Below are positions 1-8,912 of a stretch of DNA of 64,000 nt, piece after piece. The position numbers were made by a program, and so were the translations under genes. Source of the DNA: Dinghuibacter silviterrae (GTDB lineage Bacteria > Bacteroidota > Bacteroidia > Chitinophagales > Chitinophagaceae); assembly GCF_004366355.1 (NCBI RefSeq), contig NZ_SODV01000001.1, positions 3,472,001 through 3,536,000 on the forward strand, given 5' to 3'. How positions within the stretch are numbered: the first letter of the stretch is position 1; the number at the start of each line of letters is the position of its first letter. The notes under the pieces were generated by a model. That model was not told the origin of the DNA and searched no databases. It saw only the letters and a program-made list of their open reading frames with translations.

Positions 1-2
1 CG

Positions 3-1103
3 GAAGTGGAAGCGGACCTGGACGTGCCCGGCGGCAGGAAACAACGCCTGGAGCAGAAAATCACGCAACTCGAAGCCCTTGCAGAAAACATACGCGACAC
101 CGTAACCAAGGCAGACATCGCCGCCGTCGTGTCCTATAAGACGGGGATTCCTTTAGGGAAAATCCAATCCTCCGAACGCGAGAAACTGCTGGGGGTGGAA
201 GACGTCCTGAAGCGCCGGGTCATCGGCCAGGACCACGCCATAAAGGCGGTGGCCGAAGCCATCCTGGAGTCCCGGTCGGGTTTGATCAAGGCCGGACAGC
301 CCATCGCCAGCTTTTTCCTCCTGGGCCCGACGGGCACCGGCAAAACCGAACTGGCCAAAACCCTGTCGGACTTCCTTTTTAACGACGAGTCCTTTCTCAT
401 CCGCTTCGACATGTCGGAGTTTAAGGAAGAACACTCCGCGGCCTTGCTGTATGGCGCGCCCCCGGGCTATGTCGGTTACGAAGAAGGCGGGATGCTCGTC
501 AACAAGATCAGGGAAAAACCCTATTCGGTCGTGCTCTTCGACGAGATCGAAAAGGCCCACCCAAGCGTATTCGACACCTTCCTCCAGGTCCTCGACGAAG
601 GAAAGCTCCACGACCGCCTCGGCAAAGAAGGAGATTTCTCCAACGCCATCATACTTTTTACTTCCAATATCGCCAGCGACTTTATCGTGGAAAGTTTTGG
701 TGGAGGAAAAATACCCGCCGGCACCGAGCTGATGGACATCATGTCCCGTCATTTCCGGCCCGAGTTTCTGGGCCGGCTGACCGAGATCGTGCCCTTTGCG
801 CCCATTGCCGAAGAGAACGCGCTCCGGATCTTCGATGTCCACCTCCGGAGCCTGACCGATCCCCTGACGCGACAGGGGATCAGCCTGGAGATCACGCCCG
901 AGGCGAAAAAGCACCTGACGTTGACCGGGTTTACACCCAAATACGGGGCGCGGCAGATCAAGGGGTTGATCCGGAATGAGCTCCGGAGGCCGATTGCGCG
1001 GCAGATCGTTGCCGGCAAATTGAAGAAGGGGGACACCGTCTGCGTGGGGTATGCAGGTGGTTTAACCTGGGAGATAAAACACCCGTCGCTCATCGAGATC
1101 TAA
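3..1103 (+). CDS. Clp-type AAA+ ATPase, C-terminal part (TssH/ClpV-like or ClpB-like), 5' truncated by window
   Basis: This is the second AAA+ module of a Clp/HSP100 unfoldase; the frame stays open to the left edge, so the N-terminal half lies outside. Counting from the GTG at position 6, the Walker A motif GPTGTGKT is at residues 107-114, the Clp pore loop GYVGYEEGG near 154-162, Walker B VVLFDEIEKAH at 175-185, sensor 1 LFTSN near 217-221, an arginine-finger region FRPEFLGRL, and a GAR sensor 2 near the end. Such ATPases strip aggregated proteins (ClpB) or disassemble contracted sheaths (ClpV/TssH). The PAAR gene 16 bp downstream on the same strand favours the contractile-injection role, but the domains that would separate ClpV from ClpB are not in view. 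Confidence 0.85.
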   Translation, partial: EVEADLDVPGGRKQRLEQKITQLEALAENIRDTVTKADIAAVVSYKTGIPLGKIQSSEREKLLGVEDVLKRRVIGQDHAIKAVAEAILESRSGLIKAGQPIASFFLLGPTGTGKTELAKTLSDFLFNDESFLIRFDMSEFKEEHSAALLYGAPPGYVGYEEGGMLVNKIREKPYSVVLFDEIEKAHPSVFDTFLQVLDEGKLHDRLGKEGDFSNAIILFTSNIASDFIVESFGGGKIPAGTELMDIMSRHFRPEFLGRLTEIVPFAPIAEENALRIFDVHLRSLTDPLTRQGISLEITPEAKKHLTLTGFTPKYGARQIKGLIRNELRRPIARQIVAGKLKKGDTVCVGYAGGLTWEIKHPSLIEI

Positions 1104-1119
1104 ACCGTATATTCGACGA

Positions 1120-1422
1120 ATGGGAAAACCCGCAGCCAGACTCACAGACATGCACGCCTGCCCACAGGTAACTCCCGGTGTTCCGCCGATCCCGCACGTG
1201 GGCGGTCCCGTCGTCGGCCCCGGCGCCCCGACAGTCCTTATCGGGGGCATGCCCGCGGCTGTGATGGGCGACACCTGTGTGTGCGTCGGTCCGCCCGACT
1301 CCATCGTCATGGGTTCGGCGACGGTCATGATCGGCGGTAAGCCCGCCGCCCGGATGGGGGACACGACCGCGCATGGAGGGAATATCGTGCTCGGGTATCC
1401 TACCGTGCTGATCGGGGGATAA
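1120..1422 (+). CDS. PAAR domain spike-tip protein
   Basis: This 100-residue protein is a bare PAAR domain. It begins with KPAARLTDMHACP, has repeated PTVLIGGMPAA and ATVMIGGKPAARMGD segments, and includes the His/Cys positions (DMHAC, TCVCVG, TAHGG) that bind the metal at the tip of the cone. PAAR proteins cap the VgrG spike of type VI systems or the spike of related contractile injection systems. The gene follows the Clp-type ATPase by 16 bp, which suggests one transcript. No effector extension is present, so it is a structural tip and not a fused toxin. Its last 23 bp overlap the 3' end of the convergent secreted protein gene. Confidence 0.85.
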   Translation: MGKPAARLTDMHACPQVTPGVPPIPHVGGPVVGPGAPTVLIGGMPAAVMGDTCVCVGPPDSIVMGSATVMIGGKPAARMGDTTAHGGNIVLGYPTVLIGG

Positions 1423-2632
1423 TGCCCGGCGGTCGGCGCAAAGACGTGCGTGCGGCCCCGCGCGCCGGCGCCCGCGGCGTGTAAAACCGCATCACCCGCC
1501 CATCGCCTACGCCACGCACCACCGTGTGCTGTCCCGCATACAACATCTCCACCTTGTAAGGCCCAACGGCGCTGATCTCCCAGCATTGCGATTCGTTGCC
1601 CCGCACGAAATATGTATGTAGCGTGTCACCGGGGGCGCCGCCCATCACCTGGAAGGGCAGGATCGTCCGAAGCCCCCCGCGCAACTGCACATCGGTACCG
1701 CGCCGATTCAAGTACTTGCGCCCCGACGCCCCCGTTACCTGGCGAACGCGCACCCGCCTCCCGAAAATAAAAATCGTATTGATCGCCGTTTGCGCATCGG
1801 CAAAAAGACTCTGGGGCAACCGGTCTTTCCGCCCCGCCACCGACAGGGGAATGGCCACGCAATTCCCGCCGCTGGAAGGGCTTCCCGTCCAGGGTGGGCT
1901 CATGATCCCGTTGAAGGGATAGCTCCACGTCCCGTCGGATTGAACGGTGATAAAGTTCTGCCCGTTCGCATAGTAGTCGTGGCTGCCGGGTGAGGTATAG
2001 TTGTAAATAGAGTGGTTGGGATCGTATACAAAAATACGCTTGATCGACCCCTGCACGTCTTCGTAATACGGCACCAGGACGTGCGCCCCGTCCGCGGGGT
2101 TGAGGTCCTTGGAGATGCTCACAAAAGGCTGGTCGCCCTGGGCGAGGTATTTGCCGACCTGGTAATATGCATAATTGCCGTCCCGGTTTTCCGAAGAAGC
2201 GATGACGTCTAAAAGGAACATCAGGAAACCGCGGTTGATCTGGTTGCCATGGGTGATGATGATGGCCTGCGCCAGGTTGGGATCCAACGGTCCCGTATAG
2301 CTGGCCCTGGAGGCATATACATAGGGCGGATGGCAATACCCTGCCCAACCGCCGTCGGACATCATCAGCATGGACATCACGTCCATGCCAAAACAAAGCC
2401 CGCTTTTGTAAAGCGTGTTCGTGTAGAGGTTGTTGAAAAAGATCTGGTCGAAATCCCCGGCGGGACTCGGCGCCACCCCGATAAAGGACTGGCGGAAGTC
2501 GCTCCACGGGATGTTGCTGGTGTCGAAGTTTTCGAAGAACCAGGTGTTCTCGCGGAGCCAGGGGGTGTCCTGGGGTTGGGCTTTTAAGGCGATGGCGCTT
2601 ATTAAAGCGAGCGCAGTCAGGATGGTTCTCAT
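1400..2632 (-). CDS. Secreted protein with papain-like Cys-His-Asp pattern
   Basis: This is a 410-residue protein with a signal peptide (MRTILTALALISAIALKAQ). The arrangement GLCFGMDVMS with Cys80, GAHVLVPYY with His184, and FVYDPNHS with Asp204 matches the order and spacing of papain-fold (C39-like) cysteine peptidases or transferases, where Cys starts a helix, His lies on a strand, and Asp follows in a YDPN/YDNN motif. The family assignment is inferred from these motifs only. The region after about residue 290 is basic and low in complexity and reads antisense over the PAAR gene. The start overlaps the stop of the fibronectin III gene upstream (ATGA), so it is the last cistron of a three-gene secreted-protein operon. 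Confidence 0.7.
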   Translation of the reverse strand: MRTILTALALISAIALKAQPQDTPWLRENTWFFENFDTSNIPWSDFRQSFIGVAPSPAGDFDQIFFNNLYTNTLYKSGLCFGMDVMSMLMMSDGGWAGYCHPPYVYASRASYTGPLDPNLAQAIIITHGNQINRGFLMFLLDVIASSENRDGNYAYYQVGKYLAQGDQPFVSISKDLNPADGAHVLVPYYEDVQGSIKRIFVYDPNHSIYNYTSPGSHDYYANGQNFITVQSDGTWSYPFNGIMSPPWTGSPSSGGNCVAIPLSVAGRKDRLPQSLFADAQTAINTIFIFGRRVRVRQVTGASGRKYLNRRGTDVQLRGGLRTILPFQVMGGAPGDTLHTYFVRGNESQCWEISAVGPYKVEMLYAGQHTVVRGVGDGRVMRFYTPRAPARGAARTSLRRPPGIIPRSAR

Positions 2633-5085
2633 GGTGTGACCGTTTTTACGTTCGAAAGCGCCGACAGTTGCCCCGTCTTGAGCAACAGCGCCACTTTATA
2701 GTAGTACGTCTGTCCGTGTGTCACCTGCGTATCCGTATACGTGGCCCCCTTTACAGGCGCCGTGACGATGGGGTTAAACGTCCCGCCCGCCGTGGTGCTC
2801 CGGTAGACGATAAAACCCTTGTCGGCCGCGGCGTTGAAGGCCGGCGTCCAGGTCAACTGCACGGAGCACGGCGTCGCATTGACCATGGCCGTATCCAACA
2901 CCGGCGCGGGTATCGCCTTCGTGCTAAAGGTAAAGGTGCTGATGGGCGCGGCCTGTGACAGGGGCGTCTGGTTCCCCGCATAGTCGATCCCGACGACCCG
3001 GTACCAGTACGTTAGCTTGGGCTGCACGGTCCTGTCCACAAAGGCCCCCTGGCTCATCCACGGCATTGCCTGCACGGGGATGCTGTCACAGGGAAGTACC
3101 GACGGCGCGTGATAGGGCGCGGTCAGGACCACCGGTGTTTTGGGGGGTATTTCCACCGTCATGCCCCCCACCCAGGTGAAGTTGGCCAGCGGCGGTTCCT
3201 GGCCGGGGACCAGGCCCTGGGCGCGGTACACCTGGTAGGCCCGGATGTCCTGGGAGGGCGGCCCGATCCACTGGACGACGATCGCCAGGGGCAGGGCGTT
3301 GAGCCCCGTGATGGTGGCGGCTTCTGGGGGCGTGGTATCCCTCAGGTGGGCGCACACGATCTGGGCCTGTTCCGCGGGGCTGGGGATGGGATAGGTGCCG
3401 CTTTCATTGCCGGAGGAGTCTTTGGCTTTGACCCAATACGCGTAACAAAGGGGCGATCCGGGCGGCACGCTATAGTCGTTGTACATGAAGTGACCCGCGG
3501 CCTTGGCGCGTTTGGCGGAGTCCTGGGTGATCGTGCCCAGGAAAACGAAGGTGCCGCTACACGGACAAGGCCACCCCTTGCGATCGTTGTTGAAACCCGG
3601 AGTGCCGACGACGCCTGTGTTATACGCCGGCGTCCCAATGTACCAGCTTCGGCAGGTATCCGGACGGTTGCAGTTCACCCATTGCCCCAGGTGGCAAAGA
3701 CTCCGGTAGACCGTATACTGGGCCATATCCGGTTCGGTGTTGAGCTGCCACATCACCGATATATGGTCTTCAAAACCTTTGGCCATGACGCCCTTGACGA
3801 TGGCCGGGGGCGTGGTGTCCTTGACGATGGCGGAGGCGGCCGCGGACCAGGGACCGGTATTGCCGTTGACGTCCACGGCCCGGACGCGGTACCACCAGGT
3901 CTTGTCCCCGTATACCGCGCGGAGCCCGCTGTATTTGTCCACGGTATCGACGCCGTGGATGCCCTTTAGCGGCGGTACCGTTGCGACCAGCGTGGCCGTA
4001 AGGGTATTGGGGTTCCCCGACCCTGTAAACCGGTAGAGCTTGTAGCTGACGGAGCTGTCGGGCTGTTCCACGCGCCCCTTGATGTCTTTGATCACCTGCG
4101 TCCAACTGACCTGCACCCATCCATGGATATTGTCTACGGAGGTGGAGACGTTCCCCGGTGTGGAAGGGGGCGTTGTATCGTGGGGCGTCACTCCGCCCGA
4201 GGCCCCGGAGGCCGTTCCAGGCCGGAGGAAAAAGTCAAGCGCGGTCACCCGGTAGTAATAGGTGGTGCCGTTCAGGGGACCGTTGACGTTGACGCCCGCG
4301 ACCTTATGCGCGATGGGATTCCCCGCGGTATCGTAGTGTTGGAAATCCACAAAGCCCAGGGCGTTGGGTACCAGCGTGTCCCCGTTCAAGTGATGTGTAA
4401 AGGTGGACATGTACGGGGTGGGGCTGACCCGGGTAAAAGGCCCGCCCGGGCTGGTGGCGCGATCCACGACATAACCCGCCGCGCCGGTCACCAAACCCCA
4501 GTTGGCTTGGTTCATCGCATCCCCCGCGTCCGCGTGGACACCCGTGGCCGCGGGTAACACGACCGGCACACCGGCGGACACCGGCAGGTCCGTGGCCACG
4601 GTGGTCCCGGGTCCGACAGCGACGATCTTGTACTGGTAGGCGGTACCGTTGGTCACGCTATGGTCTTCGTAACCCCAGCCCGCAGCCAGGGCGATGGACA
4701 GGTTGCTCCCCGCCAGCACCGCCAGCCGCTGGCGTTTGGACGCGGACAGCGCGCCGTTCATTCCGCAGGGGTTGAACAAAACGCTGGAATCCGCCAGCCC
4801 GGCGGCCACCAGCTTCCAGGCGGTGGAGTCGGTGCCGTGGATCAGCAAGGCCCGGATGGCCGCGCAGGTACCGGCCGGTACGATGGGCGTAGCGTTCAGG
4901 GGCGTCGCCGGATAGGCAGCATCCGCCGGTGTTTTGCGAAAGATATTATACCCCGTGGCTCCGGGCACGGCCTGCCAGTCCAGGGCCACATACAAACCGG
5001 GACCCGGGTTGGATGTGACCGCGATCTGCGCCATACCGGCGAAGGGTGTCGCAAGGAGAATGTATAGTAGGAGACGTTTGTACAT
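2629..5085 (-). CDS. Secreted multi-domain fibronectin type III protein
   Basis: This 818-residue protein starts at MYKRLLLYILLATPFAGMAQ, which gives a signal peptide; an in-frame extension to 5148 would put 21 unlikely residues before it and overlap the upstream gene. The body consists of successive fibronectin III-like modules marked by DTTPP linkers, W-x-x-V/S-P strands and YYYRVTALD or YWYRVVGID final strands; at least five can be seen. One module carries a cysteine-rich insert near residues 490-540. Such modules act as spacers or ligand-binding units on the cell surface. The gene starts 16 bp after the 1,209-residue gene and overlaps the next by 4 bp, so the three are probably co-transcribed. 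No enzymatic motif or T9SS tail was recognised. Confidence 0.85.
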   Translation of the reverse strand: MYKRLLLYILLATPFAGMAQIAVTSNPGPGLYVALDWQAVPGATGYNIFRKTPADAAYPATPLNATPIVPAGTCAAIRALLIHGTDSTAWKLVAAGLADSSVLFNPCGMNGALSASKRQRLAVLAGSNLSIALAAGWGYEDHSVTNGTAYQYKIVAVGPGTTVATDLPVSAGVPVVLPAATGVHADAGDAMNQANWGLVTGAAGYVVDRATSPGGPFTRVSPTPYMSTFTHHLNGDTLVPNALGFVDFQHYDTAGNPIAHKVAGVNVNGPLNGTTYYYRVTALDFFLRPGTASGASGGVTPHDTTPPSTPGNVSTSVDNIHGWVQVSWTQVIKDIKGRVEQPDSSVSYKLYRFTGSGNPNTLTATLVATVPPLKGIHGVDTVDKYSGLRAVYGDKTWWYRVRAVDVNGNTGPWSAAASAIVKDTTPPAIVKGVMAKGFEDHISVMWQLNTEPDMAQYTVYRSLCHLGQWVNCNRPDTCRSWYIGTPAYNTGVVGTPGFNNDRKGWPCPCSGTFVFLGTITQDSAKRAKAAGHFMYNDYSVPPGSPLCYAYWVKAKDSSGNESGTYPIPSPAEQAQIVCAHLRDTTPPEAATITGLNALPLAIVVQWIGPPSQDIRAYQVYRAQGLVPGQEPPLANFTWVGGMTVEIPPKTPVVLTAPYHAPSVLPCDSIPVQAMPWMSQGAFVDRTVQPKLTYWYRVVGIDYAGNQTPLSQAAPISTFTFSTKAIPAPVLDTAMVNATPCSVQLTWTPAFNAAADKGFIVYRSTTAGGTFNPIVTAPVKGATYTDTQVTHGQTYYYKVALLLKTGQLSALSNVKTVTP

Positions 5086-5101
5086 GCGTTCGATTTTCAG
5101 G

Positions 5102-8100
5102 TTACTGTATATAGAAGCCCTGGGCCGTATTGAGCCCGATGGTGACACTCACCGATCCGCAGAAGACCCAAAGGACACAGGCGTGGAGTCCTACCGATCC
5201 CTGGAAGGAGAAGGGATAGGGTCCGATGATCTGGAGGTCGAAGTCCGCCCCTGCCGAGACCAGGCCGCCCAGGATTTCTCCGCTGATGGAGCCCCCGAGG
5301 TTGCCCACGATATAGGGCAAGCCCACCCCGCCCGACAAGGCGCCCAGCAGCCCCGCCCCCTGGGGGGTCAGCATAAACGCACCCAGCCCCAGGAAGATCT
5401 CGTACTGACCCGAAACGATATATAGGTTGACGCCCTGCTGGACGTGGATGTAGCCATAGATTCCCGAGAGGTTGTCCGGCATCGCCGCGGTATTCAGGGC
5501 ATACTGTGGCGACGTGCCTTGCAGCACCCAGGCATCCGCCTTTGGCGCGTTGTGCGCGACATAAAAACCGGAGCCCAGGGTTGTCCCCGTGCCACCGATC
5601 AGCGTGATGCCGCTCATGATCGTCAGGGCAACCTGGCCCTGGATCGACTGGTAGTCCGTCCCCAGGTGCCAGTCGAGCTGGCCCTGGGCGTCCAGCGAGT
5701 TCCCGCTCAGCACGTCCCCCTGGCCCAGCGTAATGTCCCCGTCGACTTCCCCTTCCACGTACCCTTGCGCTTCGTTGAGCGTCAGTTGGGCGTGCCCGTT
5801 GACCTCCGCGTCCAGGGACAGGGCCAGCGACAGGCTGCACATCCCGTCGAGGGTAAGCCGCTGCATGCAGGGGGTGATCTGCAGGATCGCCGACAGATAG
5901 TCGCCCGCGCGGATGATCGCGCTCACATTGGCCGCGTTGGAGATCGAGCCCCCCACGACCACGTTCTCGATGTCGTCGTTGTGGATACAGGCGCACCCCC
6001 AGATCTGCGTGATGTTCGACACGTCCGCCACCGGTCCCAGCGTAATCGCGCGCATGTCCGTCTGGTTGGTGCCGATATGGATACACGTCCCCCGGCTGTT
6101 CATTTCCAGGGTGGACCCCACCGCGGACCCCATACAGGAGAGCGCGCTCGTCCCCGTACCGATAAAGCCGTCCTGGGTCGTCCCCGCGTAATCGATGGTA
6201 AAGCCAAAGATGCCCAGCCCGTCGTGCCAGTTCCCGCCGATGGCCCGGTGCGTTGGCAGGAAGGCGCCCGTGGCGGCATTGCTCAGCGACACATACCGCA
6301 TGTCAAAGGGATCGCTTGTTTGCGAAGGCACGTAGTCGTCCTGTATGTTCAGATAGTCCGCGCCAAAGAAGGGGAAGTGTGCATTCCCCGCCACGTGTAA
6401 GTAGGGCTTGACGGCCGGGTTGCTGTTGTACGCTGACAGCGCCACCGCCGTTGGTACAAACCCAAACCCGTCAAACGCCTGGTTCGCCGAATTGTAGTCA
6501 AAGAAAAGACGCCCCACCGACCCGTTGGCCAGGAGCTCGCCCCAGGTCAGCCAGAAGGGTTCTGCAAAGTGCCGCTTCTCCGACAGCCCGCTTGCCGTCA
6601 GGATGATCTGCCCCGTGCGCACGCTCAGGGTGCCGCCGCTGGAGAAACCCGGTTTCTGCACCAGCTTCAGCCCCCAATAGGAAAGCGAGTCGTTTAGACC
6701 GATGTCCACCTGTCCCCCTGCGTCGTTCGCGGTAGAGGTGAAAAAGACTTTATCCACCACGTAATACCCACCCGTGGGTTGCGGTTCGGAAAGGATGGCT
6801 TTGTAGCTACACAGCACGACGGCGCTTTCCCAGCATTGCAAAACGAAAGCATCAATGTCCGGGAACACCGCCACCTTATACTGGTCCGAGACCGGCATGA
6901 TCTTAAAGGGCGTCACCCCGTCGTATAAACTTTCCGATGGGTCCCCCAGGCGTACGGTATCTGCCGCGACGATCTTCGCATGTACGTTGCAATGAACACC
7001 CTGTGACACCACGTTCATCCACTGGCTCCGCTGGTACCCCAGCTTTAGCGCCAGGTGGCTGCCGGCCAGGCTGACCGTTGGTTTTTGCGGATCGAAATGA
7101 GAGGGCGACTGGGGTGTATTCACCACCAGGGCCGTAAAGTTTTTAAAGGTGACCCCTTCAAAACCCAACGAGTCCAGGTCGACCAGGCTAAGGTCGCGTG
7201 TGGAGTCGAAGATCGAATTGGGCCCGGCCATCAAAGGAGGCCGGAAGGGTTTTGGCTGGGCGGAAAAATAAACCATCGCCGCACTATCAAACCCGCCCAG
7301 CCCGAAGGACTTTTGGTCCCCGCCGCCTGCCGCCACCAGGTCTCCCCAGTACACAAACGTATTGGGGGGTATATTGACAAACCCGCCCACGTCCAGGTTT
7401 TTGCCGACCCCCATCACCGGGCGGGTAAGCACGACCGCCGAGTCATCCAGCAACCGCGCCGCCGTCCGGGGCAGGATGATGCGCCCCCCGACGATCAGCC
7501 CGCCGGTCACCTGGCTGGAATCCACATTGATGCGCGCCGTATCGAAGTTGATGATATAACCGAGGGGCTGTGAAGCGTAATACGTATAGGGGGACGCAAG
7601 GATAAAACCGGCCGCCAGACCGCCCCCGTCCACCGACGCCAGTGCATAGGTATAGTGTCCCTGGAGGTACCCGATGTTCGACAACACGGTATCACCCGTG
7701 GTGCCGTCCGAACTCCCGTTCAACAGGTCCACCCCCTTCCAGGAAGCAGGGTGGGGGTCCCCGCTATAGTGTTGGGTGGAGCTGAAATCCGCCACGTAGC
7801 CGTGCCCGTGGACCGTCAGCGTCGTATTCCCCACGCCCCAGGTGCCATAGTTGGAGTCCGGGAGCTCCTTGTAAAATTCGCAGGCGTTGCTCAGGCTGAT
7901 CGTGCCCAGCCCGATCGACGCGCCCTGGCAGTTGCCCGGCCCCGTTAGCGTGTTGGGTAACCACAGCCGCCCCGTCGCCGCGGCATTTTGCCCCGGCCGT
8001 ATGGTCATCGTGTCCACAGTTAGCTGGAAACCCGCTGCCACGTCCAGCGTGAAAGGCCCGCCGCCCGGGCTCGCCGGGTAGCTCGCCGTCCCCACGCTTA

Positions 8101-8731
8101 CGTCCCCATAGCCCGCGCGGAGCGGGTGGGTGCTCACGCCGTCAAAGCGCACCGTCACCCCAGGCTGGATCCAATGGACGGGACCGATCAATTGCGCCAG
8201 GTTCGCATTTTTGGCAATGGAGGTCGGGGACTGCACCTGTACGTGCTCGCCCGCGCCGAGCGAAATGCCCAGGGCTTTTGCCTGCGAGACGCTCAGTTGA
8301 CGCGAAGGGTCGCTGACCTGGTCGACGATGTCGACGGTCTGGAGACGGGCCGGCACGACAGCACTCACCGGGCCAACGGCCTTGACGGGGCCCACCTGCG
8401 CTACCGCCTTTACCGGCCCCACGGGCACCGGCCCCCACACGATAATCGGCCGCTGGCACCCGAAGTGAATTGTACCCACGCCGGATAACCCCGTAAAAGT
8501 TTGCGTGGCCACATTATACGCGCCCCTGGACGTGAAGCTGTCCACGACGAGGACGAAGTTGCCAAAATTCAGGGTGTCGGGGGGATCGACCCGCGGAGGG
8601 CGGACCGGGATGACGCCCGTGACGGGCGACCGTTGGACCTGCTGCACCTTGACCTGTGCGGGGGTGGGCGATACCGTCAGGATCGCCCCCATCAGGACAG
8701 GCAGGCCTGTCCACAGTTTGGTGATTCCCAT
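5102..8731 (-). CDS. Large secreted protein of unknown function, first gene of three-gene operon
   Basis: This encodes 1,209 residues from the ATG at 8731, which opens a signal peptide (MGITKLWTGLPVLMGAILT); the frame extends 12 codons further upstream but that start seems less likely. Near residues 85-105 a short valine/proline repeat occurs (GPVKAV twice, GPVSAV). The rest is glycine-, serine- and aspartate-rich with beta-strand periodicity, many small NxxL/GxV segments, and a hydrophobic glycine-rich C-terminal region (SGGVGLPYIVGNLGGSISG). I recognise no family. The composition suggests an extracellular beta-solenoid or repeat protein. Because the fibronectin III and papain-like genes follow directly, the three products probably act together outside the cytoplasm. 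Confidence 0.75.
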   Translation of the reverse strand: MGITKLWTGLPVLMGAILTVSPTPAQVKVQQVQRSPVTGVIPVRPPRVDPPDTLNFGNFVLVVDSFTSRGAYNVATQTFTGLSGVGTIHFGCQRPIIVWGPVPVGPVKAVAQVGPVKAVGPVSAVVPARLQTVDIVDQVSDPSRQLSVSQAKALGISLGAGEHVQVQSPTSIAKNANLAQLIGPVHWIQPGVTVRFDGVSTHPLRAGYGDVSVGTASYPASPGGGPFTLDVAAGFQLTVDTMTIRPGQNAAATGRLWLPNTLTGPGNCQGASIGLGTISLSNACEFYKELPDSNYGTWGVGNTTLTVHGHGYVADFSSTQHYSGDPHPASWKGVDLLNGSSDGTTGDTVLSNIGYLQGHYTYALASVDGGGLAAGFILASPYTYYASQPLGYIINFDTARINVDSSQVTGGLIVGGRIILPRTAARLLDDSAVVLTRPVMGVGKNLDVGGFVNIPPNTFVYWGDLVAAGGGDQKSFGLGGFDSAAMVYFSAQPKPFRPPLMAGPNSIFDSTRDLSLVDLDSLGFEGVTFKNFTALVVNTPQSPSHFDPQKPTVSLAGSHLALKLGYQRSQWMNVVSQGVHCNVHAKIVAADTVRLGDPSESLYDGVTPFKIMPVSDQYKVAVFPDIDAFVLQCWESAVVLCSYKAILSEPQPTGGYYVVDKVFFTSTANDAGGQVDIGLNDSLSYWGLKLVQKPGFSSGGTLSVRTGQIILTASGLSEKRHFAEPFWLTWGELLANGSVGRLFFDYNSANQAFDGFGFVPTAVALSAYNSNPAVKPYLHVAGNAHFPFFGADYLNIQDDYVPSQTSDPFDMRYVSLSNAATGAFLPTHRAIGGNWHDGLGIFGFTIDYAGTTQDGFIGTGTSALSCMGSAVGSTLEMNSRGTCIHIGTNQTDMRAITLGPVADVSNITQIWGCACIHNDDIENVVVGGSISNAANVSAIIRAGDYLSAILQITPCMQRLTLDGMCSLSLALSLDAEVNGHAQLTLNEAQGYVEGEVDGDITLGQGDVLSGNSLDAQGQLDWHLGTDYQSIQGQVALTIMSGITLIGGTGTTLGSGFYVAHNAPKADAWVLQGTSPQYALNTAAMPDNLSGIYGYIHVQQGVNLYIVSGQYEIFLGLGAFMLTPQGAGLLGALSGGVGLPYIVGNLGGSISGEILGGLVSAGADFDLQIIGPYPFSFQGSVGLHACVLWVFCGSVSVTIGLNTAQGFYIQ

Positions 8732-8765
8732 GAGTAGTGAGTGGTTAGGGTTGTTTTTCGGGGTC

Positions 8766-8781
8766 AAAAGTTTAAACTTTT
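8766..8781. promoter_or_regulatory. Perfect 16-bp palindrome in divergent promoter region
   Basis: AAAAGTTTAAACTTTT is its own reverse complement. It lies in the 181-bp gap between the secreted-protein operon (minus strand, start 8731) and the first FtsX-like permease (plus strand, start 8913), 35 bp upstream of the former. The position suits an operator or an A/T-rich core promoter. No transcription factor gene is adjacent, so the binding protein is unknown. The rest of the gap holds no gene that I can support. Confidence 0.4.
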
Positions 8782-8912
8782 CTTGTCAAATGAAAGCGTA
8801 CATATACGCAATAACGTACGCCCGGTGTATCGAAAACGGACACGCTAAAAGGATTTACGTATTGATATACAATAGGATAAAGCCGGGCATCCGCTTTGTG
8901 TTCCCAACAACT

